A stretch of 64,000 bases of DNA from Chromohalobacter canadensis (lineage in GTDB: Bacteria; Pseudomonadota; Gammaproteobacteria; Pseudomonadales; Halomonadaceae), in assembly GCF_034479555.1 (NCBI RefSeq), contig NZ_CP140151.1, positions 1,736,001-1,800,000 on the forward strand, read 5' to 3'. Below, piece after piece: positions 1 through 8,804 of this stretch. Every line of letters begins with the position of its first letter. The first letter of the stretch is position 1. The notes under the pieces were generated by a model. It was not told the DNA's origin. It searched no databases and worked only from the letters and a program-made list of their open reading frames with translations. Position numbers and translations under genes: made by a program.

Positions 1-1732
1 CCAAGCCTTTTGCCGAGTGCAGCGTCATCAGTTGCACGCTGTCCTCGAAATCGTCGGCTTCGTGATCGCCGGCGTTGAGGGCGGCCTCGGCTAGGAATGG
101 CTCCAGTGCCGCCGCGCCCTCGCCAACTTCCTGCAACGAGAAGGGATCGCCCTGGGCGAAATTGCGCGCGGCATTGATCAGTTCCTCGAGGTTCTCGACA
201 CGCGCCTGACCCTTCTCGCCCTTTTCGTTGCGGTGATGTTCGAGCAGCCCGGTCGTGTGGAGCACATGCTCGATCAGCTCATGCAGCGCCATACCGGCGG
301 TATCGTTGTCGAGACGCTCGATCAGTTCCGAGAACGCCGAGAGCGCACTTGCCGCGCGCCCCTTTAACACCCCCTCACTGAGGCTATCGTGCAAGGCTTG
401 CCATAATGAAACTGACTGCGTACGAGCCCGCTCACGCAGTATTTCCACGGTGCGCGTGCCGATGCCGCGCGCCGGTACGTTGATCACGCGCTCCAGAGAG
501 GCATCGTCGTCGCGCGCTAACGTCAAACGGAGATAGGCCAGGGCGTTCTTGATCTCGAGACGCTCGTAGAAGCGTTGGCCACCGTAGATACGATACGGCA
601 CGCCACTGCGGATCAGAGCCTCCTCAAGCACCCGTGACTGGGCGTTGGAGCGATAGAGAATCGCGATGTCCTGCCGCGCGCTGCCCTTGTTCACTTCCTC
701 GTTGAGGGTATCGACGATGAAGCGGGCCTCGTCGAGATCGTTGAAGCCGGCGTAGACCGAGATCGGCTCACCGTGAACGCCGTCGGTCCACAACTCCTTG
801 CCCATGCGCCCGGCGTTATGGCTGATCAGCGTGTTTGCGGCCTCGAGAATGGCACTCGTCGAGCGGTAGTTCTGCTCCAGGCGCACCGTCGTGGTCGCGG
901 GGAATTCTTCGGTGAAGCGCCGGATGTTCTCAACCTTGGCCCCACGCCAGCCGTAGATCGACTGATCGTCGTCGCCGACCACGGTCATGCCCGCGCGGTC
1001 GCCGGCGAGCAGCTTGAGCCAGGCGTACTGCAGGGTGTTGGTATCCTGGAACTCGTCGACCAGCAGATGGCCGAAGCGCTCGCGATAATGCGCCAGCAAC
1101 GCCGGATTGTCGCGCAGCAGTTCCAGGCCACGCAGCAGCAATTCTCCGAAGTCGACCAGACCGGCGCGTTCGCAAGCCAGCTGATAGCGCTCGTAGAGAT
1201 CGACCATCTGGCCCATGTAGGCATCGCCATGGGTCTGGACCTGATGGGCGCGCAGCCCCTCTTCTTTGCAGCCGCCGATGAAGTATTGCACCTGCTTGGG
1301 CGGGAAGCGCTCAGCGTCGATGCGATGGTCCTTGAGCAAGCGCTTGACCAGGCGCAGTTGATCGTCGCTATCGATGATCTGGAAATGCTGGGGCAGGCGC
1401 GCGTCGTGCCAATGGGTGCGTAGCAGGCGGTGCGCGATGGAGTGGAAAGTCCCCACCCACATATTGCGTAACGACAGGCCCAGCAACGCCTCGAGGCGCG
1501 TGCGCATCTCGCGCGCCGCCTTGTTGGTGAAGGTCACGGCGAGAATCGCGTAGGGCGATAGCCCCTCGACCTGCAATAACCAGGCGATACGATGCACCAG
1601 GACACGCGTCTTGCCCGAGCCGGCGCCGGCCAGTACCAGCAAATTGCCCTGCGGATGGCTCACAGCCTCGCGCTGGGCCGTGTTCAGCGAGTCGAGTAGC
1701 GGCGAAACGTCGCCCGGCGAAACGTCGTCCAT
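1..1732 (-). CDS. uvrD: DNA helicase II UvrD (3' end outside window)
   Basis: Superfamily 1A 3'-5' DNA helicase used in nucleotide excision repair and mismatch repair. The visible 577 codons start at the ATG at 1732 and run off the left edge of the window, so the C-terminal part is missing. The N-terminus matches the UvrD/Rep pattern (LLDSLNTAQREAV), with Walker A AGAGSGKT at residues 35-42, a Walker B/DEFQD box (VDEFQDTN) near 1060, the VVGDDDQSIYGWRGA motif III region and EQNYRS motif IV. These are typical of UvrD rather than Rep or PcrA, but assignment inside that trio rests on my recall of E. coli UvrD. It is followed upstream by hexR in the same direction, 70 bp away. Confidence 0.93.
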   Translation of the reverse strand, partial: MDDVSPGDVSPLLDSLNTAQREAVSHPQGNLLVLAGAGSGKTRVLVHRIAWLLQVEGLSPYAILAVTFTNKAAREMRTRLEALLGLSLRNMWVGTFHSIAHRLLRTHWHDARLPQHFQIIDSDDQLRLVKRLLKDHRIDAERFPPKQVQYFIGGCKEEGLRAHQVQTHGDAYMGQMVDLYERYQLACERAGLVDFGELLLRGLELLRDNPALLAHYRERFGHLLVDEFQDTNTLQYAWLKLLAGDRAGMTVVGDDDQSIYGWRGAKVENIRRFTEEFPATTTVRLEQNYRSTSAILEAANTLISHNAGRMGKELWTDGVHGEPISVYAGFNDLDEARFIVDTLNEEVNKGSARQDIAILYRSNAQSRVLEEALIRSGVPYRIYGGQRFYERLEIKNALAYLRLTLARDDDASLERVINVPARGIGTRTVEILRERARTQSVSLWQALHDSLSEGVLKGRAASALSAFSELIERLDNDTAGMALHELIEHVLHTTGLLEHHRNEKGEKGQARVENLEELINAARNFAQGDPFSLQEVGEGAAALEPFLAEAALNAGDHEADDFEDSVQLMTLHSAKGL

Positions 1733-1774
1733 GGATCACGTATCTTGGCGTTGCGAAATGAGCGACTAGCTTAG

Positions 1775-1807
1775 CATAGCCGGCCCGCGCTTCGGTCGCC
1801 GGCTATG
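1775..1807 (-). terminator. Hairpin at the end of hexR
   Basis: A perfect 10-bp inverted repeat (CATAGCCGGC / GCCGGCTATG) with a 13-nt loop overlaps the hexR stop codon and lies ahead of uvrD. There is no run of T after it on either strand, so it may be a weak terminator or an mRNA-end stabiliser. Confidence 0.4.
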
Positions 1808-2669
1808 TCTCGTCTTCCTCGTCGTCGGGATAGCGCAGCGGGACCAGGCTTTTCTTCACCGACTGGAGTTGCTCTGCCAGCTTGGGGCCGCGCGTCTTGG
1901 CGACGCCCACGGCGAGCACGTCGACGATCACTAGATGCGCCACGCGCGAGCTCATCGGCGTATAGATTTCGGTGTCCTCGTGCACATCGATATAAAGCGG
2001 CAGAGTGACTTCGCTTGCCAGCGGCGAATCGCTGGGACATAAGCCGATCACCGTGGCGCCTGTTTCACGGGCCAGGCGCACGCTGGCCACCAGCGCCCGG
2101 GTGCGTCCGGTCTGGGAAATGGCGACTACCACATCGCGAGGCGTCAGCGTTACCGCCGACATATTCTGCATGTGCGGGTCGGAATAAGCCGCGGTGGATA
2201 TCTGCAGGCGGAAGAACTTGTGCTGAGCATCGAACGCCACCGCGCCCGAGGCGCCGAAACCGTAGAACTCCACACGATTGGCCATGGCCAGGGCATTGAC
2301 CGCCTTGCCCAACGCGGCGTGATCGAGCCGATCGCGCACCGAGAGCAGCGTGCCTACGGTGGAGTCGAAAATGTTGTGGGCAAATTCAGCGACGCTGTCA
2401 CTATCGTTCATCGAGAACTGCGCGAACTGGCTGCCCGTGGCCAGCATCTGCGCCAGCTTGAGCTTGAAGTCCTGGAAACCGTTACACCCTAGCGCACGGC
2501 AAAAACGCACCACGGTGGGCTCGCTGACCTTGGCTTCGGTGGCCAGATCGACGATGCGCATGTGAATGACATCCTCAGGGTGACGCAAAACGAAGCGCGC
2601 CACCTTCTGCTCAGAGCGCCGAAAGTGCTCCATGCGGCGTCTCATCTCGTCGAACAGGGCACTGCTCAT
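1803..2669 (-). CDS. hexR: RpiR-family transcriptional regulator HexR
   Basis: DNA-binding repressor/activator of central sugar metabolism; in Pseudomonas and Shewanella HexR controls Entner-Doudoroff and gluconeogenic genes in response to 2-keto-3-deoxy-6-phosphogluconate. The 288-residue protein has the RpiR N-terminal helix-turn-helix (about residues 1-75, with SEPTVVRFCRALGCNGFQDFK) followed by a SIS sugar-phosphate-binding domain (about 120-250, with VVVAISQTGRTRALV). Length is normal. It is divergent from the small gene at 2869. The name HexR rather than another RpiR protein comes from overall similarity to the pseudomonad protein; no edd or zwf gene is adjacent to confirm it. Confidence 0.85.
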   Translation of the reverse strand: MSSALFDEMRRRMEHFRRSEQKVARFVLRHPEDVIHMRIVDLATEAKVSEPTVVRFCRALGCNGFQDFKLKLAQMLATGSQFAQFSMNDSDSVAEFAHNIFDSTVGTLLSVRDRLDHAALGKAVNALAMANRVEFYGFGASGAVAFDAQHKFFRLQISTAAYSDPHMQNMSAVTLTPRDVVVAISQTGRTRALVASVRLARETGATVIGLCPSDSPLASEVTLPLYIDVHEDTEIYTPMSSRVAHLVIVDVLAVGVAKTRGPKLAEQLQSVKKSLVPLRYPDDEEDET

Positions 2670-2759
2670 GATGGCGCGACTCCTTGGCTGACCAACAACG
2701 GCGTGAAAACAGATTCGATTCTAGTATGCCGCAGGCGTTGAAGAGGAGAAAAAACGCAC

Positions 2760-2789
2760 GTTTAAGGCTTGACGTCACAATTCTGTCAA
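2760..2789 (-). promoter_or_regulatory. Likely hexR promoter with overlapping inverted repeat
   Basis: On the minus strand a consensus -35 TTGACA (2784-2789) is 18 bp from TTAAAC (2760-2765). The same DNA carries CTTGAC...GTCAAG (2768-2773 and 2785-2790), a dyad with an 11-bp spacer, and a further GTCAAG at 2808-2813. On the plus strand TTGACG (2769-2774) is 20 bp from TTATAG, a poor match that could serve the divergent small gene. The dyad is a candidate operator; I cannot say whose. Confidence 0.4.
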
Positions 2790-2868
2790 GTGCGTTATAG
2801 TAAGAATGTCAAGCGGAACGCAGTGAAGTGGCAATAAAACCGTTATAAGGACGATTGGGAGATTTGAT

Positions 2869-3063
2869 ATGCGCGATGCCGCACATCTTCAATCCTTGAA
2901 AAGCGAGCTTCTAGACATTCATATGAGCCTGGAAATGCTCGAACATGAGCAACGCAAAAAGAGTGCTGCGACACGCTATCTGCGGGCGCGGCGCGGTATT
3001 GAGCTGCATCAGGAATTCAAACGTCTAGAGCGCGACATCGTCGATTACGACGACTGGCAATAA
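2869..3063 (+). CDS. Small charged hypothetical protein
   Basis: A 64-residue protein, ATG start with a GGGAGA ribosome-binding site about 9 nt upstream. It is rich in charged residues with heptad-like leucines (LQSLKSELLDIHMSLEMLE), suggesting one or two amphipathic helices or a short coiled coil, and has no signal peptide or membrane segment. It is divergent from hexR and has a good intergenic position and coding composition. I do not recognise a family. Confidence 0.6.
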   Translation: MRDAAHLQSLKSELLDIHMSLEMLEHEQRKKSAATRYLRARRGIELHQEFKRLERDIVDYDDWQ

Positions 3064-3074
3064 ACAGGACTCGG

Positions 3075-3130
3075 TGAACGGAGAGGTCTCCCCGTTCATC
3101 GAGTGCCTAGCCGGGCGTTCCAGGCCCGGC
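3075..3130. terminator. Two hairpins between convergent genes
   Basis: Between the small gene and the convergent symporter gene lie two hairpins: TGAACGG...CCGTTCA (3075-3098) and a perfect GCCGGGC/GCCCGGC stem with a 7-nt loop (3110-3130). Neither has a clear T tract, but the position between two 3' ends suits a bidirectional transcription stop. Confidence 0.4.
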
Positions 3131-3161
3131 GCGGGCAATATACGCCCACGCCGGGTAACGC

Positions 3162-4529
3162 TCAGAGGCTGCTGACGAAGACGATCACCACGCCGATGGG
3201 CGCGATGAAACGTACCGCCACACGCCATAGCGCGAAGGCACCATCGCTCATATTGAGCTGCGAGCGCAGTTCGTCACGCCCCATGAACCAGCCCACGAAC
3301 AGCACGGTAGCCAAACCGGTCAGCGGCAGCAGCAGCTTGCTGGTGACGTAATCGAGCAGGTCGAAGAGGGTCATGCCGGCGAACTTGTCGAACATGCCCA
3401 GCGGCGCGAAATCACCCCAGATATTGAACGACAGCACCGTGGCCAGCCCCAGGGCCCAGGTCGCCAGCCCCGCGACGATGGTCGAGCCCACGCGCGACAG
3501 CGGCGAGCGCTCCTCGATCCATTCCACCAGCGGCTCCAGTAGTGAGATCGCAGAGGTCCACGCCGCGAACACCAGCAATACGAAGAACAGCAACCCGAAC
3601 AGCCAACCACCGGCCATGTTGCCGAACGCCAGCGGTAGGGTCTGGAAGATCAGGCCTGGACCCGCGGCCGCATCCAGCCCATTGGCGAACACGATGGGGA
3701 AAATAGCCAGTCCGGCGAGCAGGGCGATGACAGTATCCATGACCACGACGATGAGCGCCGAGCGACCGATGTTGACGTCATCGGAGAGATACGAGCCATA
3801 CGCCATCATGATGCCCATACCCAGACTCAGGGTGAAGAAGGCATGCCCCAGCGCGGCGAGAATGCCGTCACGGGTGATCTTGGAGAAATCCGGCGTAAAC
3901 AGGTAAGCCGCCCCTTCGGCGAAAGCACCAGTGGTCGCAGCGTAACCCACGAGCAACACCAGCAGCATAGCCAAGGCCGGCATCAGGGTCTTCGCCGCAC
4001 GCTCCAGGCCACCGGCAACGCCACCTACCACGACACCGATCGTCATGATCATGAATAGGCTATGCCAGAGCAGCAATTCCACGGGACTTGCCAGCAGATT
4101 GCCGAACAAGGTGCCAACGCTATCGTTATCCAGCCCACTGAAGGTGTCGACCACCGCCATTTGAATGTACGCCAGCGCCCAGCCACCGATCACGCTATAG
4201 AAAGAGAGGATCAAATAGGCGCCGAGAATCCCGGCCACGCCGATCAACACCCAAGCTCGGCTGCGCTTGAGGCGCCGCGTGATGTCACCCATCGTCGAGA
4301 TGGGGTTCTTCTGGCCCAGACGCCCGAGCAACCATTCGGACATCAACATCGGCAAACCGACCAGGAAGATGCAGATCAGATACACCAGAACGAAAGCACC
4401 GCCACCGCTTTCGCCGGTCATGTAGGGGAATTTCCAGATATTGCCCAGACCGACCGACGAACCGACGGCGGCCAGCACGAAAGCCATCCGGGAGGACCAC
4501 TGCGCGTGCGAATGAGACTTGTAAGACAT
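3162..4529 (-). CDS. Sodium-dependent transporter, NSS/SNF family
   Basis: Secondary transporter of the neurotransmitter:sodium symporter (LeuT-like) family, expected to import an amino acid or related amine with Na+ across the inner membrane. The 455-residue protein has the family's first helix signature (AVGSSVGLGNIWKFPYM followed by GGGAFVLVYL) and about 11-12 hydrophobic segments. I chose the ATG at 4529 because AGGTGA lies 7 nt upstream; an in-frame extension to 4616 has no such site and reads through non-coding-like sequence. The substrate cannot be deduced. It has a 339-bp upstream region with possible RNA structure. A Na+-coupled carrier suits a halophile, but that is inference. Confidence 0.9.
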   Translation of the reverse strand: MSYKSHSHAQWSSRMAFVLAAVGSSVGLGNIWKFPYMTGESGGGAFVLVYLICIFLVGLPMLMSEWLLGRLGQKNPISTMGDITRRLKRSRAWVLIGVAGILGAYLILSFYSVIGGWALAYIQMAVVDTFSGLDNDSVGTLFGNLLASPVELLLWHSLFMIMTIGVVVGGVAGGLERAAKTLMPALAMLLVLLVGYAATTGAFAEGAAYLFTPDFSKITRDGILAALGHAFFTLSLGMGIMMAYGSYLSDDVNIGRSALIVVVMDTVIALLAGLAIFPIVFANGLDAAAGPGLIFQTLPLAFGNMAGGWLFGLLFFVLLVFAAWTSAISLLEPLVEWIEERSPLSRVGSTIVAGLATWALGLATVLSFNIWGDFAPLGMFDKFAGMTLFDLLDYVTSKLLLPLTGLATVLFVGWFMGRDELRSQLNMSDGAFALWRVAVRFIAPIGVVIVFVSSL

Positions 4530-4868
4530 TGCTTCACCTGAGTTGCGTGGCGCCATCGAGCATGTAAATGATGGCGTTGTATTGTTGTTGCCACGTCCCC
4601 TGGGCATGGATTGCACACCGCGACATGGAGCATGACAGGTCCTTGCGAGCGCTGGGATCTAGCCACCGATCAGCAAGGAGACCGCACCGCTCGCAGCGAT
4701 GTCAGTCACCGTATGGGTGTCGATAAACACCGGTTGAGGAGACGACTGTCCTCGACGTCGCCCACAGAGAAGCGCCATTTTAGCGACAAGTTTTAGCCAA
4801 AACCATTCGCGTTATAGCGTCAAGCCATCAACACCGAGTCATACGAGGCCATGGCGTTATCACCGCAG
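4530..4868 (-). other. Gap with structured leader of the NSS transporter
   Basis: No gene is visible. Read on the minus strand it would be the transporter's 5' region. It contains nested complementary pieces: GACAT/ATGTC (4622-4626 with 4699-4703) enclosing an 8-bp TGCGAGCG/CGCTCGCA stem (4644-4651 with 4688-4695), and a 7-bp CGCCATC/GATGGCG hairpin (4551-4576) just ahead of the ribosome-binding site. I recognise no known riboswitch. It may simply contain the promoter plus a long untranslated leader. Confidence 0.35.
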
Positions 4869-5738
4869 TCAGAAAAGCGCACTCTGGCGCTCGCCGGGAA
4901 AGGCCTCGAGAGGCGGTAATTCGACGCGTTTGGCCAGGCGTGCATAGAAGCGTCGCGCCAATTGTGGCGCTTGCCGGTTATCCGGCGTATGCACAAACAA
5001 AAAAGGGGTTTTCCCCTGTTTTATCCACAGAGCCAGGCGCTCACACCAAGGAGTGAAAAGTCGATCGTTGATGTCCATATCACAATGCCCGATGAAACGC
5101 ACGATAGGCATATTTGCCGTGGAAATCACGTGTAACGGGCGTTTCGGCTTTTCGCCCTGCGCCTTGATCAAGCGCGCGTCGTCTCCCGCGGGGGTCGCAA
5201 AAAGCGGCCTGACATCCAGCATGACCCGGTCCATCCCCAAAGTTATCAACAAGCGGTTCAATTGCTGTTCCGCAGCCCCTTTGTGGAAAAATTCACTATG
5301 ACGCACCTCCACGGCGCAGGGTATTGTCGACGGCCATTGTCTCAACAACGCATCTAACGCTGGCAGTTCCTGAGCTCCGAAATCACGCGGCAACTGCACC
5401 ATGATTGGCCCTAGTCGTTCATGTAACGGCGTCAACGCCTCGAAGAACGTTTCGAGCTCATCCGCAATGCCCACCAGGCGCTTTTCATGCGTGAGCCGCG
5501 ACGGCAACTTGAAGCAAAAGCGAAAATTCGCCGGCGCCTGGCGCGCCCAGTGGGCGATGGTCGCCGCCTTGGGCGGCCCGCTGTAGAAGGTCGTGTTGCC
5601 CTCCACGCTACCGAACACGGCACCGTAATCGTGCAGCATGCCTTCTTGCGGCGCGTGTCGAGCGTAGAGACTACCGCGCCATTCGCTATTGGCCCACATC
5701 GGCAAACCCAGGAAAAGACGTGGGTGATCCCCCGTCAT
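4869..5738 (-). CDS. DUF72 / YecE family protein
   Basis: A 289-residue member of the DUF72 (YecE-like) family, predicted TIM-barrel proteins of unknown biochemical role. Family landmarks visible are the early LGLPMWANSEWRGSLY, the EGNTTFY segment, a W-x-FCFKLP stretch (FRFCFKLPSRLTHEKRL), the VEVRHSEFF block and a C-terminal FVHTPDN. The protein is of family length and lacks a signal peptide. A perfect DnaA 9-mer (5021-5029) lies inside the gene. No neighbour suggests a function. Confidence 0.85.
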   Translation of the reverse strand: MTGDHPRLFLGLPMWANSEWRGSLYARHAPQEGMLHDYGAVFGSVEGNTTFYSGPPKAATIAHWARQAPANFRFCFKLPSRLTHEKRLVGIADELETFFEALTPLHERLGPIMVQLPRDFGAQELPALDALLRQWPSTIPCAVEVRHSEFFHKGAAEQQLNRLLITLGMDRVMLDVRPLFATPAGDDARLIKAQGEKPKRPLHVISTANMPIVRFIGHCDMDINDRLFTPWCERLALWIKQGKTPFLFVHTPDNRQAPQLARRFYARLAKRVELPPLEAFPGERQSALF

Positions 5739-5915
5739 GACGCGCCTCGCAATTGTATCGCGGGTATCCCGCGGCTATGATGCGCTGCACGAAGCCGCCT
5801 CACCGGGTACGCTTTTTGCATCGTGTCATGCTCCCGACTTCCGGCCACAAGCCTGAAGCGGTTCGCCGACCATCCTCGGCATCGATTCATCTTCCACACC
5901 CACGGGAGAGACAAC

Positions 5916-6611
5916 ATGAAGGTTTCCTGGCGTTCCTGGCTGACGCTGTTCGAAGGCTGCCTGTTGGTGGCACTTGGCGTGCGGCTTCTGCAATCCGCCG
6001 ACCTACTGGTCAGCGGTACCGCAGGGTTGAGTTTGCTGATCAGCGATCTGCTGCCGGTGAGCTTCGGCATCACTTTCTTCGTCATCAACCTGCCCTTTTA
6101 CGGGCTGGCGTTCAAGCAATTGGGGCGCGATTTCACGCTACGCACACTGCTGAGCGTGACCTTGCTTTCGGTGCTCAGCGACACTCTCACCGCCACACTT
6201 CCCCTGGGCGACACCCACCCTGTGGTATGCGCCATCGCGGCAGGGCTGTTGATCGGCCTCGGGCTTGCGTTGCTGTTTCGCGCCAACGCCTCACTGGGCG
6301 GCCTCAACATTCTCGCTCTTTATCTGGAACGCCGTGTGGGATGGCATGCCGGTCGCACCACACTGTGCTGCGACCTGCTGTTGTTGCTGCTGGCCGTCAT
6401 CGTCTACCCATGGACGCAGGTGGCGGGCTCGGCCTTGGCATTTCTCACCTTGAGCGCGGTGCTCGGCCGTTATCATCGCAAGGCCAGTGGCCAGCGTCAC
6501 CAACCCATTGACGACGATGACGAGACGGCGCGCATTCCGCGTCGCAAGGGCGCCCTGTCACCCCATCGCGCTTCGATCACGCGCTTGCGGCCTCTCAACG
6601 AGGAAGGCTAG
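5916..6611 (+). CDS. YitT-like integral membrane protein
   Basis: A 231-residue inner-membrane protein with about five or six hydrophobic helices in its first 185 residues and a charged, probably cytoplasmic tail (DDDDE, then Arg/Lys rich). The pattern SADLLVSGTAGLSLLISDLLPVSFGITFFVINLPFY is characteristic of the YitT/DUF161 family, whose function is unknown. I use the ATG at 5916, which has GGGAGAG 6-9 nt upstream; an in-frame extension to 5823 lacks such a site and would add a non-membrane leader. It is transcribed toward mltA, separated by about 110 bp. Confidence 0.75.
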   Translation: MKVSWRSWLTLFEGCLLVALGVRLLQSADLLVSGTAGLSLLISDLLPVSFGITFFVINLPFYGLAFKQLGRDFTLRTLLSVTLLSVLSDTLTATLPLGDTHPVVCAIAAGLLIGLGLALLFRANASLGGLNILALYLERRVGWHAGRTTLCCDLLLLLLAVIVYPWTQVAGSALAFLTLSAVLGRYHRKASGQRHQPIDDDDETARIPRRKGALSPHRASITRLRPLNEEG

Positions 6612-6720
6612 GCCTCGTCTGAAAAGCGCCGTAGGCGAGATGCCACTGGCACGACTCGCCCCGGCAAGGCATCATCGCTGGCGATACTCATTCCGGGAGT
6701 CGACCGCCGAGGTGCCTTGC

Positions 6721-7839
6721 TTGTTCATTCCATTGCCGCGACCGATCATCGACGCCGCCCGCACCCTGCGCCAACTGGCACGCACGGCGTGGTTGTTGCC
6801 GTTGCTGGTGCTGGGGGCTTGCAGTTCTCAGCCCCCCGCCCCGAGCACGCCATCGCCGGCAGAGTCCGAGCACATGCAGCCCATGGAATGGCAGGCACTG
6901 CCCGGCTGGCGTGACGATCACGTCATCGCCGCCTGGAGCGCGTTTCTCGCCAGTTGTCCGCAGCTTGCCAAAAAACCCCGCTGGACATCGGTCTGCGATG
7001 ATGCCGAGCATGTCGACCCGCTCGATGAAAGCGATATCACGCGCTTTTTCGAGATGCGCTTTCAGCCTTACCGCCTCACCAACGACGATGGCTCCACCAC
7101 GGGCACGATCACTGGCTATTACGAGCCCATTCTGAATGGCTCGCGTGACCGCCACGGGCCGTACCAGACGCCGCTCTACCGCTTCCCAAACGCCTGGCAA
7201 GCAGCACCGCAGCGTGTGCGTGCCGAGCAGCGCACGTTATTGGAAAGCGGAGCCCTGCGCGGCCAGGAACTGGTCTGGGTCGATGACCCCGTCGAGGCCG
7301 CCTTCCTGCAGATCCAAGGCTCGGGGCGTGTCCGGCTGGACGACGGCGATACCATGCGCGTGGCCTTCGCGGGGTCCAACAATCAGCCCTTCCGCTCGTT
7401 CAATCGTGCCCTGATCGAGCGTGGCGAGATCGATGCCTCCGAGGCCACGCTTCCCGGCGTGCGCGCCTGGGCCAAGCGCCATCCCGGGCGGGTCAAGGAA
7501 ATGCTCACCGTCAATCCGCGCATGGTGTTCTTCCGTGAGTTGGATAGCGATCACAGCGCTACCCAAGGACCGATCGGTGCCCTCGGCGTGCCCCTGACCG
7601 CGGAACGCAGCCTGGCCGTGGATCCCTCGCGCATTCCGCTGGGCGCACCGATCTTTCTGTCGACCACGCAGCCGCTCTCGAAAGAACCCTTGCAGCGCCT
7701 GATGGTCGCTCAGGACACCGGCAATGCCATCAAGGGAACCGTGCGCGCGGATTTCTACTGGGGACACGGCGACACCGCTGGCAAGCGCGCCGGGCGTATG
7801 AAGCAGGACGGTCGCCTGTGGGTACTGATGCCGAAATGA
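6721..7839 (+). CDS. mltA: Membrane-bound lytic murein transglycosylase A
   Basis: Outer-membrane lipoprotein that cleaves the peptidoglycan glycan strand to leave 1,6-anhydro-muramyl ends. A hydrophobic leader ends in the lipobox LGAC with the lipidated Cys at residue 34 of the start chosen here. The mature part contains the MltA domain (TITGYYEPILNGS ... VEAAFLQIQGSGRVRL) and the C-terminal 3D domain (MVAQDTGNAIKGTVRADFYWGHG) with its Asp residues. The start is uncertain: TTG at 6721 has GAGGTG 6 nt upstream and gives a normal signal peptide; GTG 6712 and ATG 6640 are in frame but produce longer leaders. Family membership is clear. Confidence 0.92.
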   Translation: MFIPLPRPIIDAARTLRQLARTAWLLPLLVLGACSSQPPAPSTPSPAESEHMQPMEWQALPGWRDDHVIAAWSAFLASCPQLAKKPRWTSVCDDAEHVDPLDESDITRFFEMRFQPYRLTNDDGSTTGTITGYYEPILNGSRDRHGPYQTPLYRFPNAWQAAPQRVRAEQRTLLESGALRGQELVWVDDPVEAAFLQIQGSGRVRLDDGDTMRVAFAGSNNQPFRSFNRALIERGEIDASEATLPGVRAWAKRHPGRVKEMLTVNPRMVFFRELDSDHSATQGPIGALGVPLTAERSLAVDPSRIPLGAPIFLSTTQPLSKEPLQRLMVAQDTGNAIKGTVRADFYWGHGDTAGKRAGRMKQDGRLWVLMPK

Positions 7840-7870
7840 GCCAATCATCGGGCAAAGAGGGAAGAGACGC

Positions 7871-8791
7871 ATGAGTGAGGATCGCCACGCCACGGCCCCA
7901 TTGGCCGTGGTCACCGGCGCCACCGCCGGGCTCGGTCTCGAGACCGCCAAGGGCCTGGCCGCGCAGGGTTATCGCGTCATCATCACCGCACGCAACGTGG
8001 AAAGAGGCGAGCTTGCCTGCCATGCCATTCGCGCCCATACACCGCGCGCCACGGTCCGTCACGAAGCGCTCGACCTCGACAGTCTCGAATCGGTACGCGA
8101 CTTCGCCGCACGCTTGAAACGGGATGAGCCCTCGCTGGAACGGCTGATCAACAACGCCGGGATCATGGCCCTGCCGCGCCTCGAGCGCACCCGGAATGGC
8201 TTCGAGCGTCAACTGGGCGTCAACTACCTCGGGCATTTCCTGCTCACCAGCGAGTTGCTGCCACTGCTCACCGCCGCGACGGCGCCCCGCGTAGTACAAC
8301 TCTCGAGCCTCGCCCATCGGGGCGGCCGCATCGCCTTCGACGACCTTAACGGCGAGACACACTACGATCCCTGGCGAGCCTACCGGCAATCCAAACTCGC
8401 CATGCTGTTGTTCGCCCAGGCGCTGCAGAAACAAAGTGATGCCCAGGGTTGGGGGCTTAAGAGCCTCGCCGCCCATCCCGGATTGTCGCGTACCGCGCTG
8501 TTCGACGCCGGGGTGAAAAGCCGCCCGGTCATCGGTAGTGTCTTCAAGCTGACCCTACCGCTGATCAGCCAGTCCGCTGCCGAGGGCGCCCGCCCCACGC
8601 TGCATGCCGCGCTCAGCGATCACGTCGATCCCGGCGATTACATCGGGCCTGATGGTCTCGGCGAGACACGTGGCGCACCCAAGCGGGCCCACCGCGCCCG
8701 TAACACGCGCGACCCGGCGGTCGAGGCACGCCTGTGGGAGGTTTCGTGCGAACTCACGGGGGCGCGCTGGGAAACGACACACCCCGCGTAG
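7871..8791 (+). CDS. Short-chain dehydrogenase/reductase (retinol dehydrogenase-like)
   Basis: NAD(P)-dependent oxidoreductase of the classical SDR fold, 306 residues. The cofactor motif TGATAGLG is at 15-22, NNAG at 94-97, the catalytic Ser at about 145-146 and YRQSK (Tyr171, Lys175) complete the active site. The sequence resembles the retinol dehydrogenase/WW-domain oxidoreductase-like group (LGHFLLTSELLPLL, FNN-type pattern), but bacterial members act on unknown substrates. It starts 31 bp after mltA in the same direction, so cotranscription is possible, and converges on hemB. Confidence 0.88.
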   Translation: MSEDRHATAPLAVVTGATAGLGLETAKGLAAQGYRVIITARNVERGELACHAIRAHTPRATVRHEALDLDSLESVRDFAARLKRDEPSLERLINNAGIMALPRLERTRNGFERQLGVNYLGHFLLTSELLPLLTAATAPRVVQLSSLAHRGGRIAFDDLNGETHYDPWRAYRQSKLAMLLFAQALQKQSDAQGWGLKSLAAHPGLSRTALFDAGVKSRPVIGSVFKLTLPLISQSAAEGARPTLHAALSDHVDPGDYIGPDGLGETRGAPKRAHRARNTRDPAVEARLWEVSCELTGARWETTHPA

Positions 8792-8804
8792 GCACTACCA
8801 GCCT

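Noticed and set aside
5823..5915. Longer N-terminus for the YitT-like protein
   Set aside because: No ribosome-binding site, and the added residues are not membrane-like.
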